This document shows positions 1-7,897 of a stretch of 64,000 nucleotides of DNA, one piece after another. The stretch is taken from contig CAYRQT010000001.1 of the NCBI GenBank assembly GCA_964426655.1, forward strand, positions 62,001 through 126,000. Reading direction: 5' to 3'. Both the position numbers and the translations under genes were made by a program. A model generated the notes under the pieces. That model searched no databases and was not told the origin of the DNA. It saw only the letters and a list, made by a program, of their open reading frames with translations. Numbering within the stretch: position 1 is the stretch's first letter; every line of letters begins with the position of its first letter. Source of the DNA: RGIG8306 sp964426655. GTDB lineage: Bacteria > Bacillota > Clostridia > Lachnospirales > Lachnospiraceae.

Positions 1-571
1 CTCCCACACCTGTAATGGTTCCACCGGTGCCCACACCTGCAATAAAAAAGTCTACTTTCCCGTCTGCGTCTTCCCAGATTTCAGGCCCTGTAGTCTCTCT
101 ATGAACTTTAGGATTTGCAGGGTTTACAAACTGCCCGGGAATAAAGGAATGAGGAATCTCTGCTGCCAGTTCTTCAGCCTTTGCAATGGCCCCTTTCATG
201 CCTTTTGCGCCTTCTGTCAGCACCAGCTCTGCACCATATGCTTTTAACAGATTGCGCCGCTCCACGCTCATGGTTTCCGGCATGGTCAGGATAATGCGGT
301 ATCCTTTTGCAGCGGCAATGGATGCCAGCCCGATTCCTGTGTTCCCACTGGTGGGCTCAATGATGACGGACTCTTTATTCAAAAGGCCCTTTGCTTCTGC
401 GTCTTCAATCATGGCAAGGGCAATACGATCCTTCACACTGCCTGCCGGATTAAAATATTCCAGTTTCACCAGCAGTCTGGCAGGTATTTCCTTAGCTGCT
501 GCATATTTTTTTGCCTCTAAAAGAGGTGTTTTTCCAATCAGATCTGTTGCGCTCTCATAGATTTTTCCCAT
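1..571 (-). CDS. cysK: Cysteine synthase (O-acetylserine sulfhydrylase), C-terminal part outside window
   Basis: This PLP enzyme makes L-cysteine from O-acetyl-L-serine and sulfide in the cytoplasm. About 190 N-terminal residues are visible; the rest lies beyond the left edge. The PLP lysine sits in NPAGSVKDR (Lys47), followed by the substrate loop PTSGNTGIG and the glycine-rich GVGTGGTITG at the edge. ATG 571 is chosen because AAAGGAG lies 7 bases upstream; an in-frame ATG at 598 lacks a site. A consensus promoter lies just upstream, so it is transcribed separately from the HAD gene. CysK and CysM cannot be fully separated on this fragment. Confidence 0.93.
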   Translation of the reverse strand, partial: MGKIYESATDLIGKTPLLEAKKYAAAKEIPARLLVKLEYFNPAGSVKDRIALAMIEDAEAKGLLNKESVIIEPTSGNTGIGLASIAAAKGYRIILTMPETMSVERRNLLKAYGAELVLTEGAKGMKGAIAKAEELAAEIPHSFIPGQFVNPANPKVHRETTGPEIWEDADGKVDFFIAGVGTGGTITGVG

Positions 572-625
572 TTGCTCTGCTCCTTTATTGTTATTCATAG
601 TTACCATGTATGTTTTTATGGTTTT

Positions 626-654
626 ATTATAGGAGCCTTCTCTTACTTTGTCAA
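626..654 (-). promoter_or_regulatory. Sigma-A promoter of cysK
   Basis: On the minus strand TTGACA (654-649) is followed after 17 bases by TATAAT (631-626), matching the consensus at all 12 positions. Transcription would start near 619. The leader contains a small inverted repeat, ACCAT...ATGGT (about 603-622), that could bind a regulator, but no regulator is assigned. Confidence 0.85.
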
Positions 655-671
655 TACCTCTTTTTTATTTC

Positions 672-1517
672 CTACAAAAAATATGAATTTAATATATATT
701 TCTCCAGGGCAGTAGCCACCCCCTCTTCCTCATTTGTCCCGGTTACCACATCTGCAGCTGCCTGTACCTGAACGGAGGCATTTCCCATAGCCACACCAAG
801 GCCTGCCTTCTCCAGCATACTAATATCATTTAACCCATCTCCACAGGCCATGATTTCTCCGGGAGGAATTTGAAGTTTTTCTCCCAGACGCAATAGTGCA
901 CTGCCTTTGTCCGCTTCAAAATGACTGATTTCCACATTTAGAGGAACGGAGGAGGTTACAAACAAATCTCCCATAGCTCCAAATCTTTTTTCCAACCTTC
1001 CGTAACTGTCCTGATCCGCCGTGACCACAGAAATATTGGCCACTTCCTCTTCCATATGCTTTAGCACCGGCTCCAGTGCAGGCACTGGTTTCCTGGACAT
1101 GCGCATATAGGCCTCCATGGGTGTGCCAAGCAGAGGGCGAAGGATTTCCCAGAAATCTTTCTCCGTAACATAACCATACCCACATGCGAAAACCTCCAGC
1201 AGCAAAGGGGACTTCTCCTCCTCCAACACCTCCATCACCTTTTTGATTTGCTGTTTTTCCATATAACGATGATCCACTTCGACACCCGTTCCCAGGGAAG
1301 TGGTCACGGCCCCGTTGGATGTAATCATATAAGACTGTGCAAACAACTCCCTAAGCCATTGGGGAACCCCTTCTCTGGGCCGACCTGTCACAGGCACAAC
1401 CTGAATACCCATCTCCTGCACCTGCTTTATTTTTTGTATGCTGTAGCGGCCCAGCTTTTTTTGTTTGTTTAACAACGTTCCATCCAGGTCCAGGCCCACC
1501 ATGCGTAACTTATCCAT
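672..1517 (-). CDS. Cof-type HAD-IIB family phosphatase
   Basis: A 281-residue member of the HAD superfamily, Cof/YidA group, which are cytoplasmic phosphatases of sugar phosphates, nucleotides or flavin precursors. Motif I is DLDGT near residues 9-13 with the nucleophile Asp9, motif II is the threonine in VPVTGRP, and the C-terminal motif IV is GDGLNDISML. The open frame extends upstream to 1661, but the family N terminus MDKLRMVGLDLDGT begins at ATG 1517, which has an AGAAAGGG site about 8 bases upstream. It lies between the dtxR terminator and the cysK promoter. The substrate cannot be read from the sequence. Confidence 0.85.
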   Translation of the reverse strand: MDKLRMVGLDLDGTLLNKQKKLGRYSIQKIKQVQEMGIQVVPVTGRPREGVPQWLRELFAQSYMITSNGAVTTSLGTGVEVDHRYMEKQQIKKVMEVLEEEKSPLLLEVFACGYGYVTEKDFWEILRPLLGTPMEAYMRMSRKPVPALEPVLKHMEEEVANISVVTADQDSYGRLEKRFGAMGDLFVTSSVPLNVEISHFEADKGSALLRLGEKLQIPPGEIMACGDGLNDISMLEKAGLGVAMGNASVQVQAAADVVTGTNEEEGVATALEKYILNSYFL

Positions 1518-1547
1518 TTTTTCATACCCTTTCTGCACATAATTAGG

Positions 1548-1584
1548 AAAAAAAAGATTTCTGCTAGGACAGCAGAAATCTTTT
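1548..1584 (-). terminator. Intrinsic terminator of the DtxR-family gene
   Basis: A perfect 14-bp stem (1584-1571 with 1565-1552) and a 5-base loop are followed on the minus strand by a run of eight T. The stop codon of the regulator (1566-1564) lies inside the hairpin, so the last codons help form the terminator. Confidence 0.9.
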
Positions 1585-1923
1585 AATTCCCTCGTAAGTC
1601 TCCTGACTAATGATATGCTCCATTCGGCAGGCATCCTCCTCGGCCACCTCTGCAGAAACACCTGCCACCTGCGTCAGAAAACGGGTCAGGGTTTTGTGTC
1701 TTTCATATATGGCAGAGGCTTTGCTGCGCCCCGATTCCGTAAGTTGCAAAGCGCCATCCCCTCTGACCTGCAGGTATCCGGCCTCTCTTAAAAGCCCCAC
1801 CGCCCGGCTCACGCTTGGTTTGCTGAAGTTAAGGGCATGTACCACATCAATGGAGCGAACAAATCCCTGGCGTTCCTCAAGCATCAGGATGGTTTCCAGA
1901 TAATTTTCTCCGGATTCATACAT
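1564..1923 (-). CDS. DtxR/MntR-family metal-dependent transcriptional regulator
   Basis: A 119-residue winged-helix regulator of the DtxR/MntR family. The N terminus YESGENYLETILMLEE and the following helix-turn-helix (residues 20-60, with FSKPSVSRAVGLLREAGYL) are typical, as is the dimerisation helix ending in MEHIIS. There is no C-terminal SH3-like domain, so it resembles MntR (about 140 residues) but is shorter. These proteins bind Mn2+ or Fe2+ and repress metal-uptake genes. No transporter gene is next to it, so the target is unknown. AAAGGAG lies 9 bases before the ATG. It is monocistronic, with its own promoter and terminator. Confidence 0.85.
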   Translation of the reverse strand: MYESGENYLETILMLEERQGFVRSIDVVHALNFSKPSVSRAVGLLREAGYLQVRGDGALQLTESGRSKASAIYERHKTLTRFLTQVAGVSAEVAEEDACRMEHIISQETYEGIKRFLLS

Positions 1924-1967
1924 TTTCCCACACTCCTTTCCCAGTCAGTTAAGACTATCTGTCTTTC

Positions 1968-1996
1968 ATCATAGCATAAGGTTTTTTATTCGTCAA
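1968..1996 (-). promoter_or_regulatory. Promoter of the DtxR-family gene
   Basis: TTGACG (1996-1991), a 17-base spacer and TATGAT (1973-1968), with an extended -10 TGC immediately upstream of the -10. The start of transcription would be near 1961. Confidence 0.65.
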
Positions 1997-2030
1997 ATCC
2001 TCCATCTGCTCTAATGTTCTTTCGCCATGT

Positions 2031-2891
2031 TCATCTGCAGCTTCTTTTTACCGGAGAGAAGAATCGAATGCTCAGCATCACAAAAATCAGCCCAATTCCT
2101 CCCTGAATAGGCAGGCTGATCTGCCAGGGGAAAGCCAGGGTCTTTCCCCCATTCATTTCATATAAAAAAGGATATAAAAGGCCCCCATTCCCAATTTGTC
2201 CCCCCAACAACTGCAAAAATGGAAAAGCCGGATTCAGCACCAGAAAGAAATCCAGCTGCGCCCCCTGACTGAAACTGGCTTTGGCTGGTGTGCCATACTC
2301 CCAGAAGGCAGGGAATAATCGAAACAGCAGCGTGCCCACTGTCAGCACAAAAGTGGTAACATAGGACAGCACCGTAGCACTGACCGTGTCCCTGGAAATG
2401 CAGGAACAAAAGATGCCTATAGCTGCCAGATAAAATCCTATTCCAAATAAAACGGCCATCAACCAGAATAAATCCCGAATATGGATGCCGCCGTATGTAA
2501 ATACCAGTGCCAGGGGAGGGAGTGTGGAACATAGAATTGTCAGCACCAGGCTTAAAATTCCCTGCAGCTTTCCCAGAATAATTCTGGAGGGCAGTACATC
2601 GGAAATGAAAAGAAAATCCAGCGTCATGCGATCCTTTTCATTGGAAATAGCCCCCGCTGCCAACGCCGGAACCACAAGCACCACCACCATAAAGAGTACC
2701 AGGGCCATTAACCCATATACTGATAAAAAGGAAGCATACTCCACACTTCCGCTCTGACTTTCCTGCCCCGTAGTCACCAGATGAATAATGCCCACCACAG
2801 CCAGAAGTGTGTTGATCAGCATCATCATGCCCACATAGCGGAAGGAACGCAGGCTCACCATAGTTTCCTTCAGGTATATTGCATTTTTCAT
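2031..2891 (-). CDS. ABC-2 type transporter permease
   Basis: A 286-residue integral membrane protein with about six hydrophobic segments in the ABC-2 exporter arrangement. The loop NEKDRMTLDFLFISDVLPSR after the second membrane segment is typical of this permease family. It overlaps the ATP-binding subunit gene by 4 bases (ATGA type), so the two are translationally coupled. It is the last gene of the two-component/ABC operon. The exported substrate is unknown; exporters beside a two-component system often handle antimicrobial peptides or cell-envelope material, but that is inference here. Confidence 0.85.
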   Translation of the reverse strand: MKNAIYLKETMVSLRSFRYVGMMMLINTLLAVVGIIHLVTTGQESQSGSVEYASFLSVYGLMALVLFMVVVLVVPALAAGAISNEKDRMTLDFLFISDVLPSRIILGKLQGILSLVLTILCSTLPPLALVFTYGGIHIRDLFWLMAVLFGIGFYLAAIGIFCSCISRDTVSATVLSYVTTFVLTVGTLLFRLFPAFWEYGTPAKASFSQGAQLDFFLVLNPAFPFLQLLGGQIGNGGLLYPFLYEMNGGKTLAFPWQISLPIQGGIGLIFVMLSIRFFSPVKRSCR

Positions 2892-3829
2892 TCTATTCCT
2901 CCCTGAGCCATGCTATAGTACAGCGCATCCAGGGTCCCTCTTTCCCTGGCAAAGGCGTTCACTTCCAAAAAGCGAGAGGTCAGTTGTCGCAATAGAGCCG
3001 CCTCCTCTTCCTGACTCCCCATAAAGTCCACCCATAAATCTGTACCGTCTATACTAATGGAGTGCACCTCTTTTTTTCCACGCAAATATTCTACCAATGC
3101 CGGTGCTTCTTTTGTCAGTCTGATCCGAAGGGGTGCGTGCTGGTGCACTATCTCCATTGCATCTTCCATGGTTCCCCGGGCAATAATCTTTCCATTCTTT
3201 ATTAAACCATAGGTAGAACAAAGAGAAGTGATTTCTGTTGTACTGTGAGATGTGATCAAAAAACTTTTTCCCTCTGCGGCCATACGGCGAAATATATTCC
3301 GTACGACATATCGATTTTCTGCATCCAGCCCAATGCTGGGTTCATCCAGCAAAAGAACCTTGGGATCTGCCAGCAAAGCTCTGGCCAGGTTAAGCCGTTG
3401 CTTTTCTCCTCTGGAAAGGGTATCTGCCTCCCTGTTTTTCTTTTGTTCCAGCCCAAGTACATGTAAAAGCTCCTGTATCCGCAGACGGGCACGAATTCCC
3501 ACCATTCCCTGTGCCATTGCATAATAATTCATATACTCTTCTACCCGCAATTTTCCGTAAGAGCCGAAATAATCCGGCAGATATCCTATTCCCCGTCGAA
3601 CATACCGTCCCCCTCCCAGCCGGTTTTTCCGGTTAAAGTCCACCCCATCCAGAAGCACGCTCCCTTCACAGGGCCGCAAAAGTCCAATAATAGTTTTCAA
3701 CAATATGGTTTTCCCTGATCCATTTTCCCCCAAAAGGCCCATTATTTCTCCTGGTGCAAGGACAAAAGAAGCCCGATCCAACACTTTCCTTCCCCCATGC
3801 ATAAAAGAAATCTCTTTAACTTCCAGCAT
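2888..3829 (-). CDS. ABC transporter ATP-binding protein
   Basis: A 313-residue cytoplasmic ATPase subunit. Walker A is GENGSGKT (about residue 38), the signature is LSRGEKQR, Walker B is KVLLLDEPSIGLD, and the switch histidine follows in ITSHS. A C-terminal extension of about 90 residues is present, as in many drug-export ATPases. ATG 3829 is chosen because AGGAGG lies 6 bases upstream; an in-frame TTG at 3847 would place the start ahead of that site. The gene overlaps the end of the upstream membrane-protein gene and pairs with the permease downstream. Confidence 0.9.
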   Translation of the reverse strand: MLEVKEISFMHGGRKVLDRASFVLAPGEIMGLLGENGSGKTILLKTIIGLLRPCEGSVLLDGVDFNRKNRLGGGRYVRRGIGYLPDYFGSYGKLRVEEYMNYYAMAQGMVGIRARLRIQELLHVLGLEQKKNREADTLSRGEKQRLNLARALLADPKVLLLDEPSIGLDAENRYVVRNIFRRMAAEGKSFLITSHSTTEITSLCSTYGLIKNGKIIARGTMEDAMEIVHQHAPLRIRLTKEAPALVEYLRGKKEVHSISIDGTDLWVDFMGSQEEEAALLRQLTSRFLEVNAFARERGTLDALYYSMAQGGIE

Positions 3830-5666
3830 ATGTCCCCTCCTCTTCAAAGGATAAATGGTCCAGAATCATCGAGCATCCATACGTTTTATAGCTAAATGCA
3901 TTCATCCAGCTTTCTTCTGCGTTTTTAACCGCCCCAATAAACAGAGGTTCAGATCCCTCTTGAAGGGTTCCTTGCGAAACAGCCAGCAACACATCCTGTA
4001 TGTATGCAGACAGGACCTGATCCGACACATTTTGTTCCATCCATTCGCCCAGAGCCGCTGCATTCTGCAATGCTTCCCCCTCCTGGCTTTCCAACGTGAG
4101 AAATATCTCCTCCCCTGCCGGTAATTGCTCTAGACCGTATATCCTTCCCTGCCAAATAATGGCTGCAAAAGAGATATCCTGTCCGATAGTGTTTTCCAAT
4201 TTCCCCTCCAGGCTTCCATTTTCTGCTGTCAGGGAGGCACTTATTCCCTCCTTTTCCTCCTGGCAAAACAGCTGAAAATAGTGTGTCGAAAAGGCCGTTC
4301 CTCCGGATACCGTATATACCTGTCCAGCCTCGCTTCTGGTAATGTGCACTTCTCTATTTCCGCCGTTTTTTGGCATAAGCGTATTAACTTCCGGAATCTG
4401 TAAAAGCTGATATGCTTCTGCAATATGGATATCCACAGCATCTGTATCCGGAGACTGCAAAGAAGCATAGATATAATGGGACGCCTTACCGTTTCCGTAT
4501 TCCCAGATAGAAAGGTATTGAACAAAAGGTTCCGTAAACTGTGTCCTTGTTCCCAGCAAAAATAACAGCAAGGCAAACAAGCAGGAGTTGGTGATAATGC
4601 TTCCCCTCAGGTAATGCCTTCTGTCAATTTTTTTCAGGAAAATATAGGTCACAGGCAGTGCCACCAGAATATAAACCGCAAGCACTGCGGCAAATATCCA
4701 CGGATTGGGAGATTCCCTGTCCATTACATCCGGTCTGGTGACCAGCTCCGCCAAAGCCTGATTATCAGGTGACTGACTGGAAACTTTTGTTTCCAAACCT
4801 GCTAGAAAATCCTCATCCAGACAGTAAAATAAAATATCCCGAAATACTTCCCTTAATGAAGTCTCCCCCATCAGCAAGGTATCCTCATCACACCGGATCT
4901 CCCCAATCTGGCCCTGACCATAGCTATATAAATTTACTCCCTTCCACACAGCCTCCGTCACATACCGCTCTTTAGACTCCAAAGGCATATATAAAGGAAG
5001 TGCCTCTTCCAGGCTGCCAAAACACAACAGATACCCTCCATTTTCTGTCCAAAGGGAGATGGCATCCTGCTGTTCTTCATCCAGGCGCTCCAGCATACCT
5101 GCGTCTGCAAAAAGCACGTCCAGCCCATCTAATGCCTGGTAGAATGTGGGAATATCACTGGTATTTAATACAATGGGTTCCACCTGGCGTCCACTCCCGT
5201 CTGTCAGGGAAATACTCTCCCACTGCGTAATCTCTTCCTGCTCCATAAGAAGTCCTGTAAATATTGCAGTCTCAGCCAAAGAAAAGAAAGGTGATAAGAT
5301 TTCGCAGTCCACTTCCTCTCCCTGTTCATCTTCCACATATATTTCTATATTTTCCATTCCTGTATTGGCACAAAGGAGCGCCGTATATGTTCCTGCTCCG
5401 GTCAGTTCCATTTCCACCTGAATATTTTCCAGTTGGGCAGAGGCCGAGCGCACGATCAACCAACCCTCTTCCGGCGTTTTCTCTCCCAAAGTGACCTGAA
5501 CCGGAAAATAACTCCCAGGCTTAACATGCCCCTTCAATCCATAGGATGCCTCTAATATAATCCCCTCTTCTGCCAGTGCTCCCTGCACAGATGCCAGATT
5601 TCCAGCCAGGATACCCATTCCCAATAACATGAGCAGCCATATTCCTTTTTTTAACATACGCCTCAC
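3816..5666 (-). CDS. Exported membrane-anchored protein of unknown function, ABC-associated
   Basis: A 616-residue protein I cannot assign to a named family. It begins with a clear signal peptide (basic start, hydrophobic stretch, end near residue 32). A beta-rich extracellular region of about 290 residues follows, then two membrane helices near residues 325-350 and 357-378 flanking the basic KKIDRRHYLRGS, and a second extracellular region of about 230 residues. This layout recalls the accessory proteins often coded between a histidine kinase and an ABC exporter. It overlaps both neighbours (4 bases with the kinase, 14 with the ATPase), which suggests coupled expression and a shared complex. 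No catalytic motif was seen. Confidence 0.75.
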   Translation of the reverse strand: MRRMLKKGIWLLMLLGMGILAGNLASVQGALAEEGIILEASYGLKGHVKPGSYFPVQVTLGEKTPEEGWLIVRSASAQLENIQVEMELTGAGTYTALLCANTGMENIEIYVEDEQGEEVDCEILSPFFSLAETAIFTGLLMEQEEITQWESISLTDGSGRQVEPIVLNTSDIPTFYQALDGLDVLFADAGMLERLDEEQQDAISLWTENGGYLLCFGSLEEALPLYMPLESKERYVTEAVWKGVNLYSYGQGQIGEIRCDEDTLLMGETSLREVFRDILFYCLDEDFLAGLETKVSSQSPDNQALAELVTRPDVMDRESPNPWIFAAVLAVYILVALPVTYIFLKKIDRRHYLRGSIITNSCLFALLLFLLGTRTQFTEPFVQYLSIWEYGNGKASHYIYASLQSPDTDAVDIHIAEAYQLLQIPEVNTLMPKNGGNREVHITRSEAGQVYTVSGGTAFSTHYFQLFCQEEKEGISASLTAENGSLEGKLENTIGQDISFAAIIWQGRIYGLEQLPAGEEIFLTLESQEGEALQNAAALGEWMEQNVSDQVLSAYIQDVLLAVSQGTLQEGSEPLFIGAVKNAEESWMNAFSYKTYGCSMILDHLSFEEEGTYAGS

Positions 5667-6799
5667 TCCGGAGTTCTGAAATCCTCACAATTCTCATCAA
5701 AATTGCTATTGAACTTCACCTCAAAAATTGTCCCTTCCAAACTGCTTCGGGCTTCTACTGTTCCCCCGTGCAACTCCACAATGGTCTTTACAATGGCCAG
5801 CCCCAGTCCCGTTCCCCCTGTCTGAGAAGATCTGGAGCGTTCCAGGCGGTAAAACTTCTGAAAAATCAACGTTATCTCCTGCTCTGGAATGACATAACCG
5901 TAATTAATGACCTGAATCTGCACCAATGGCTCCACATACATAATATGTACTCTAATCAATTTGCCGTCCCTGCCATATTTAATGGCATTATTTAGTAAAT
6001 TGTCAAAGAGCCGGGCCAGCATGGCCCCATCCCCCCTCATCGGAATAGAGGCAACATTTTTCTGATAATCTAAATCCATGCAACTGTCTTCCAAAATTGG
6101 ATAAAACTCATCCAACACCTGTTCAATCAGTTTTACCAGATCCACTTTTTCATAGTGAACCGCTGGCCGACCATTGGTTAGCTTTGTAAATCCAAATAAA
6201 TCGTCAATCAGATGCTGGAGGCGAATGGCTTTCTGGTGAGCGATATGAATATATCGCTGTTTCATCTTTTCCTCTGTCACCCGTCCCTGCTCCAAAAGTG
6301 CCAGATAGCCTAAAATAGAGGTAAGCGGCGTGCGAAGATCATGGGCCACGTTGGTAATCAGCTCATTTTTTGACTGTTCCGCTTCTCTTTCTCTGCGAAT
6401 CAGCCGTTCAATGTCCTCCGTCATGGTGTTCAGATTGGAAGCCATGACTGCCAGTTCATCTTCTCCATTACTCTCCACGCGAATACTCAGATCTCCTTTG
6501 GATATTTTACCCATCGCCTCTGAAAGCTGCCTGATTATCCTGATCTGCCCTGCATTCAAGATAGAAAAGGTCACCACAAAAGACAGGATTCCGATACAGG
6601 ATATACACAGAACCGGTACGACAAGTCCTTTGGAAGCCATGCGATATACTGCAGACATCCACTCTATTTCCTCCATCCACCGTCCAATAGTCTGCTCTGA
6701 TGCCAGAAAAAAGGCCATGACGGCCAGGCTCACCATACAGCTTAACACGATGTTCAAAAGAAAGCGGCCCCCAAAATACCGTTTCAAATCCTCCCGCAT
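5663..6799 (-). CDS. Sensor histidine kinase
   Basis: A 378-residue membrane kinase. Two transmembrane helices (about 13-34 and 60-82) enclose a very short external loop, so the sensor may read the membrane or partner proteins rather than a soluble ligand. A HAMP domain (about 83-135) leads to the phospho-acceptor His153 in VAHDLRTPLTS, and then to an HATPase domain with N box NLLNNAIKYG and G box GGTGLGLAI. It lies 11 bases after the response regulator and overlaps the membrane-protein gene, so sensing and export seem to be one unit. It resembles the VanS-like group of kinases in build. Confidence 0.92.
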   Translation of the reverse strand: MREDLKRYFGGRFLLNIVLSCMVSLAVMAFFLASEQTIGRWMEEIEWMSAVYRMASKGLVVPVLCISCIGILSFVVTFSILNAGQIRIIRQLSEAMGKISKGDLSIRVESNGEDELAVMASNLNTMTEDIERLIRREREAEQSKNELITNVAHDLRTPLTSILGYLALLEQGRVTEEKMKQRYIHIAHQKAIRLQHLIDDLFGFTKLTNGRPAVHYEKVDLVKLIEQVLDEFYPILEDSCMDLDYQKNVASIPMRGDGAMLARLFDNLLNNAIKYGRDGKLIRVHIMYVEPLVQIQVINYGYVIPEQEITLIFQKFYRLERSRSSQTGGTGLGLAIVKTIVELHGGTVEARSSLEGTIFEVKFNSNFDENCEDFRTPE

Positions 6800-6810
6800 A
6801 GTTTAACCCC

Positions 6811-7509
6811 TCACTTCTCGATTTTGTAGCCCACGCCCCATACTGTAGTAATTAGTTTATCCTCCCGATCGTCCTCCATCAGTTTTCCCCGCAGACGCCG
6901 GATGTGGACCATAACTGTGTTATTGGCTTCATAAACCATTTCGTTCCATACTTTTTCAAATATTTCATCAGTGCTGAAAACCTTTCCTGGGTGGGAGGCT
7001 AAAAGATATAAAATATCGAACTCAATGGGGGTCAGTTTCACTTCTTCATCATATATTGTCACACGATGGGTATCCTTATTAATGACCAGACCCCGTATGG
7101 AAATTTCCCCATTCTGTCCCGGATTTCTGGGATTAAACTCCGTGTACCTGCGCAGCTGAGATTTTACTCTGGCACTGACTTCCAGTGGATTAAAGGGCTT
7201 TGTCACATAATCATCGGCGCCTCGGGCCAGTCCCTTGATTTTGTCCAAATCACTGGACCGTGCACTGATCATAATAATGGGAACATGGCTGGTTTTTCGA
7301 ATCACTTCACACATCTCCATCCCATCCATGCCAGGCATCATAATGTCAAGCAGTACCAGACTGATCTCTTCTTTTTGCAAAATGTCCAGCCCTTCTCTGG
7401 CCGAATATGCCTTTCGTACTTTGTAGCCATCACTGACCAGATATATTTCCAGCAAATCTGCTATTTCCAGTTCATCGTCTACCACTAAAACCGTTGCATT
7501 TTGTTCCAT
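6811..7509 (-). CDS. OmpR-family response regulator
   Basis: A 232-residue DNA-binding response regulator. The receiver domain carries the acidic pair Asp11-Asp12, the phospho-acceptor Asp55 in LVLLDIMMPG, and the conserved lysine in YVTKPF. The C-terminal winged helix spans about 130-230 and ends in a typical TTVWGVGYKIEK. It is the partner of the kinase directly downstream and the first gene of the five-gene operon running to the ABC permease. A candidate promoter lies 35-65 bases upstream. Targets are presumably this operon and perhaps others. Confidence 0.95.
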   Translation of the reverse strand: MEQNATVLVVDDELEIADLLEIYLVSDGYKVRKAYSAREGLDILQKEEISLVLLDIMMPGMDGMEMCEVIRKTSHVPIIMISARSSDLDKIKGLARGADDYVTKPFNPLEVSARVKSQLRRYTEFNPRNPGQNGEISIRGLVINKDTHRVTIYDEEVKLTPIEFDILYLLASHPGKVFSTDEIFEKVWNEMVYEANNTVMVHIRRLRGKLMEDDREDKLITTVWGVGYKIEK

Positions 7510-7543
7510 GCTGTCTTCCTGTCCTTTCTGTTTTCTCTTTTTT

Positions 7544-7572
7544 ATTTTAGCATAGCCCTCATGGCTTGTCCT
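7544..7572 (-). promoter_or_regulatory. Candidate promoter of the two-component/ABC operon
   Basis: AGGACA (7572-7567), 17 bases, then TAAAAT (7549-7544) with an extended TGC before the -10. The -35 matches only four of six positions, as expected if the operon needs activation. Confidence 0.45.
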
Positions 7573-7687
7573 TACGGTTTTCTTACTATTAGAGTGGATG
7601 CCCCATGTTCTTAATCTATTTAGGGTTTGTTCAAAGATTAGTTACAATTTAAACACGAACTATTCAAATTCCCTATGTATACTAACA

Positions 7688-7774
7688 TCATAAGATACAT
7701 GCACACATGCTCTTATAAAAATCTATTGGATTTACTGTAACCAGTAACAACAGATTAAGCAATATTTTTTTCAT
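7688..7774 (-). CDS. Possible 28-residue hydrophobic peptide
   Basis: A short frame in the 388-base gap between the response regulator and ppk. It reads MKKILLNLLLLVTV, then NPIDFYKSMCACIL, ending in TGA. It has a lysine start, one hydrophobic stretch and a Cys-rich tail, as in small membrane peptides, type I toxins or autoinducer precursors. A strong GGAGG lies about 35 bases upstream and is separated from the ATG by an 11-bp hairpin (7778-7805), which when folded would bring the site close to the start. No homolog is known to me; it could be chance. The rest of the gap (7573-7687) shows only AT-rich sequence. Confidence 0.25.
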   Translation of the reverse strand: MKKILLNLLLLVTVNPIDFYKSMCACIL

Positions 7775-7777
7775 AAT

Positions 7778-7805
7778 AGGCTGGTAAGTTTCGGCTTATC
7801 AGCCT
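7778..7805. other. Hairpin between ppk terminator and small ORF
   Basis: AGGCTGGTAAG and CTTATCAGCCT form an 11-bp stem with one G-T pair and a 6-base loop. No T run follows directly on either strand, so a terminator role is unlikely. On the minus strand it lies between GGAGGAG and an ATG. Confidence 0.5.
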
Positions 7806-7835
7806 CTCCTCCTTTGACTCTCCTTATTATTTATA

Positions 7836-7870
7836 TAAAAGACCCCTTCCCGTTTACCGGGAGGGGGTTC
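7836..7870 (-). terminator. Terminator of the fol-phe-ppk operon
   Basis: On the minus strand a GC-rich stem of about 12 bp (7870-7857 with 7852-7841, loop TAAA) is followed by CTTTTATAT. It sits 28 bases after the ppk stop. Confidence 0.85.
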
Positions 7871-7897
7871 TCTTTACGTTTGTCCACTTTTTTACAA

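Noticed and set aside
916..1185. Many open frames on the opposite strand or in other frames of conserved genes
   Set aside because: They lie inside well-recognised genes, have no ribosome sites of their own and resemble no family.
3830..3847. TTG start at 3847 for the ABC ATPase
   Set aside because: It lies upstream of the AGGAGG that is correctly spaced for ATG 3829, and the extra residues are not family-like.
7778..7805. Hairpin as an additional ppk terminator
   Set aside because: No T run follows on the minus strand, and a much better terminator lies at 7841-7870.
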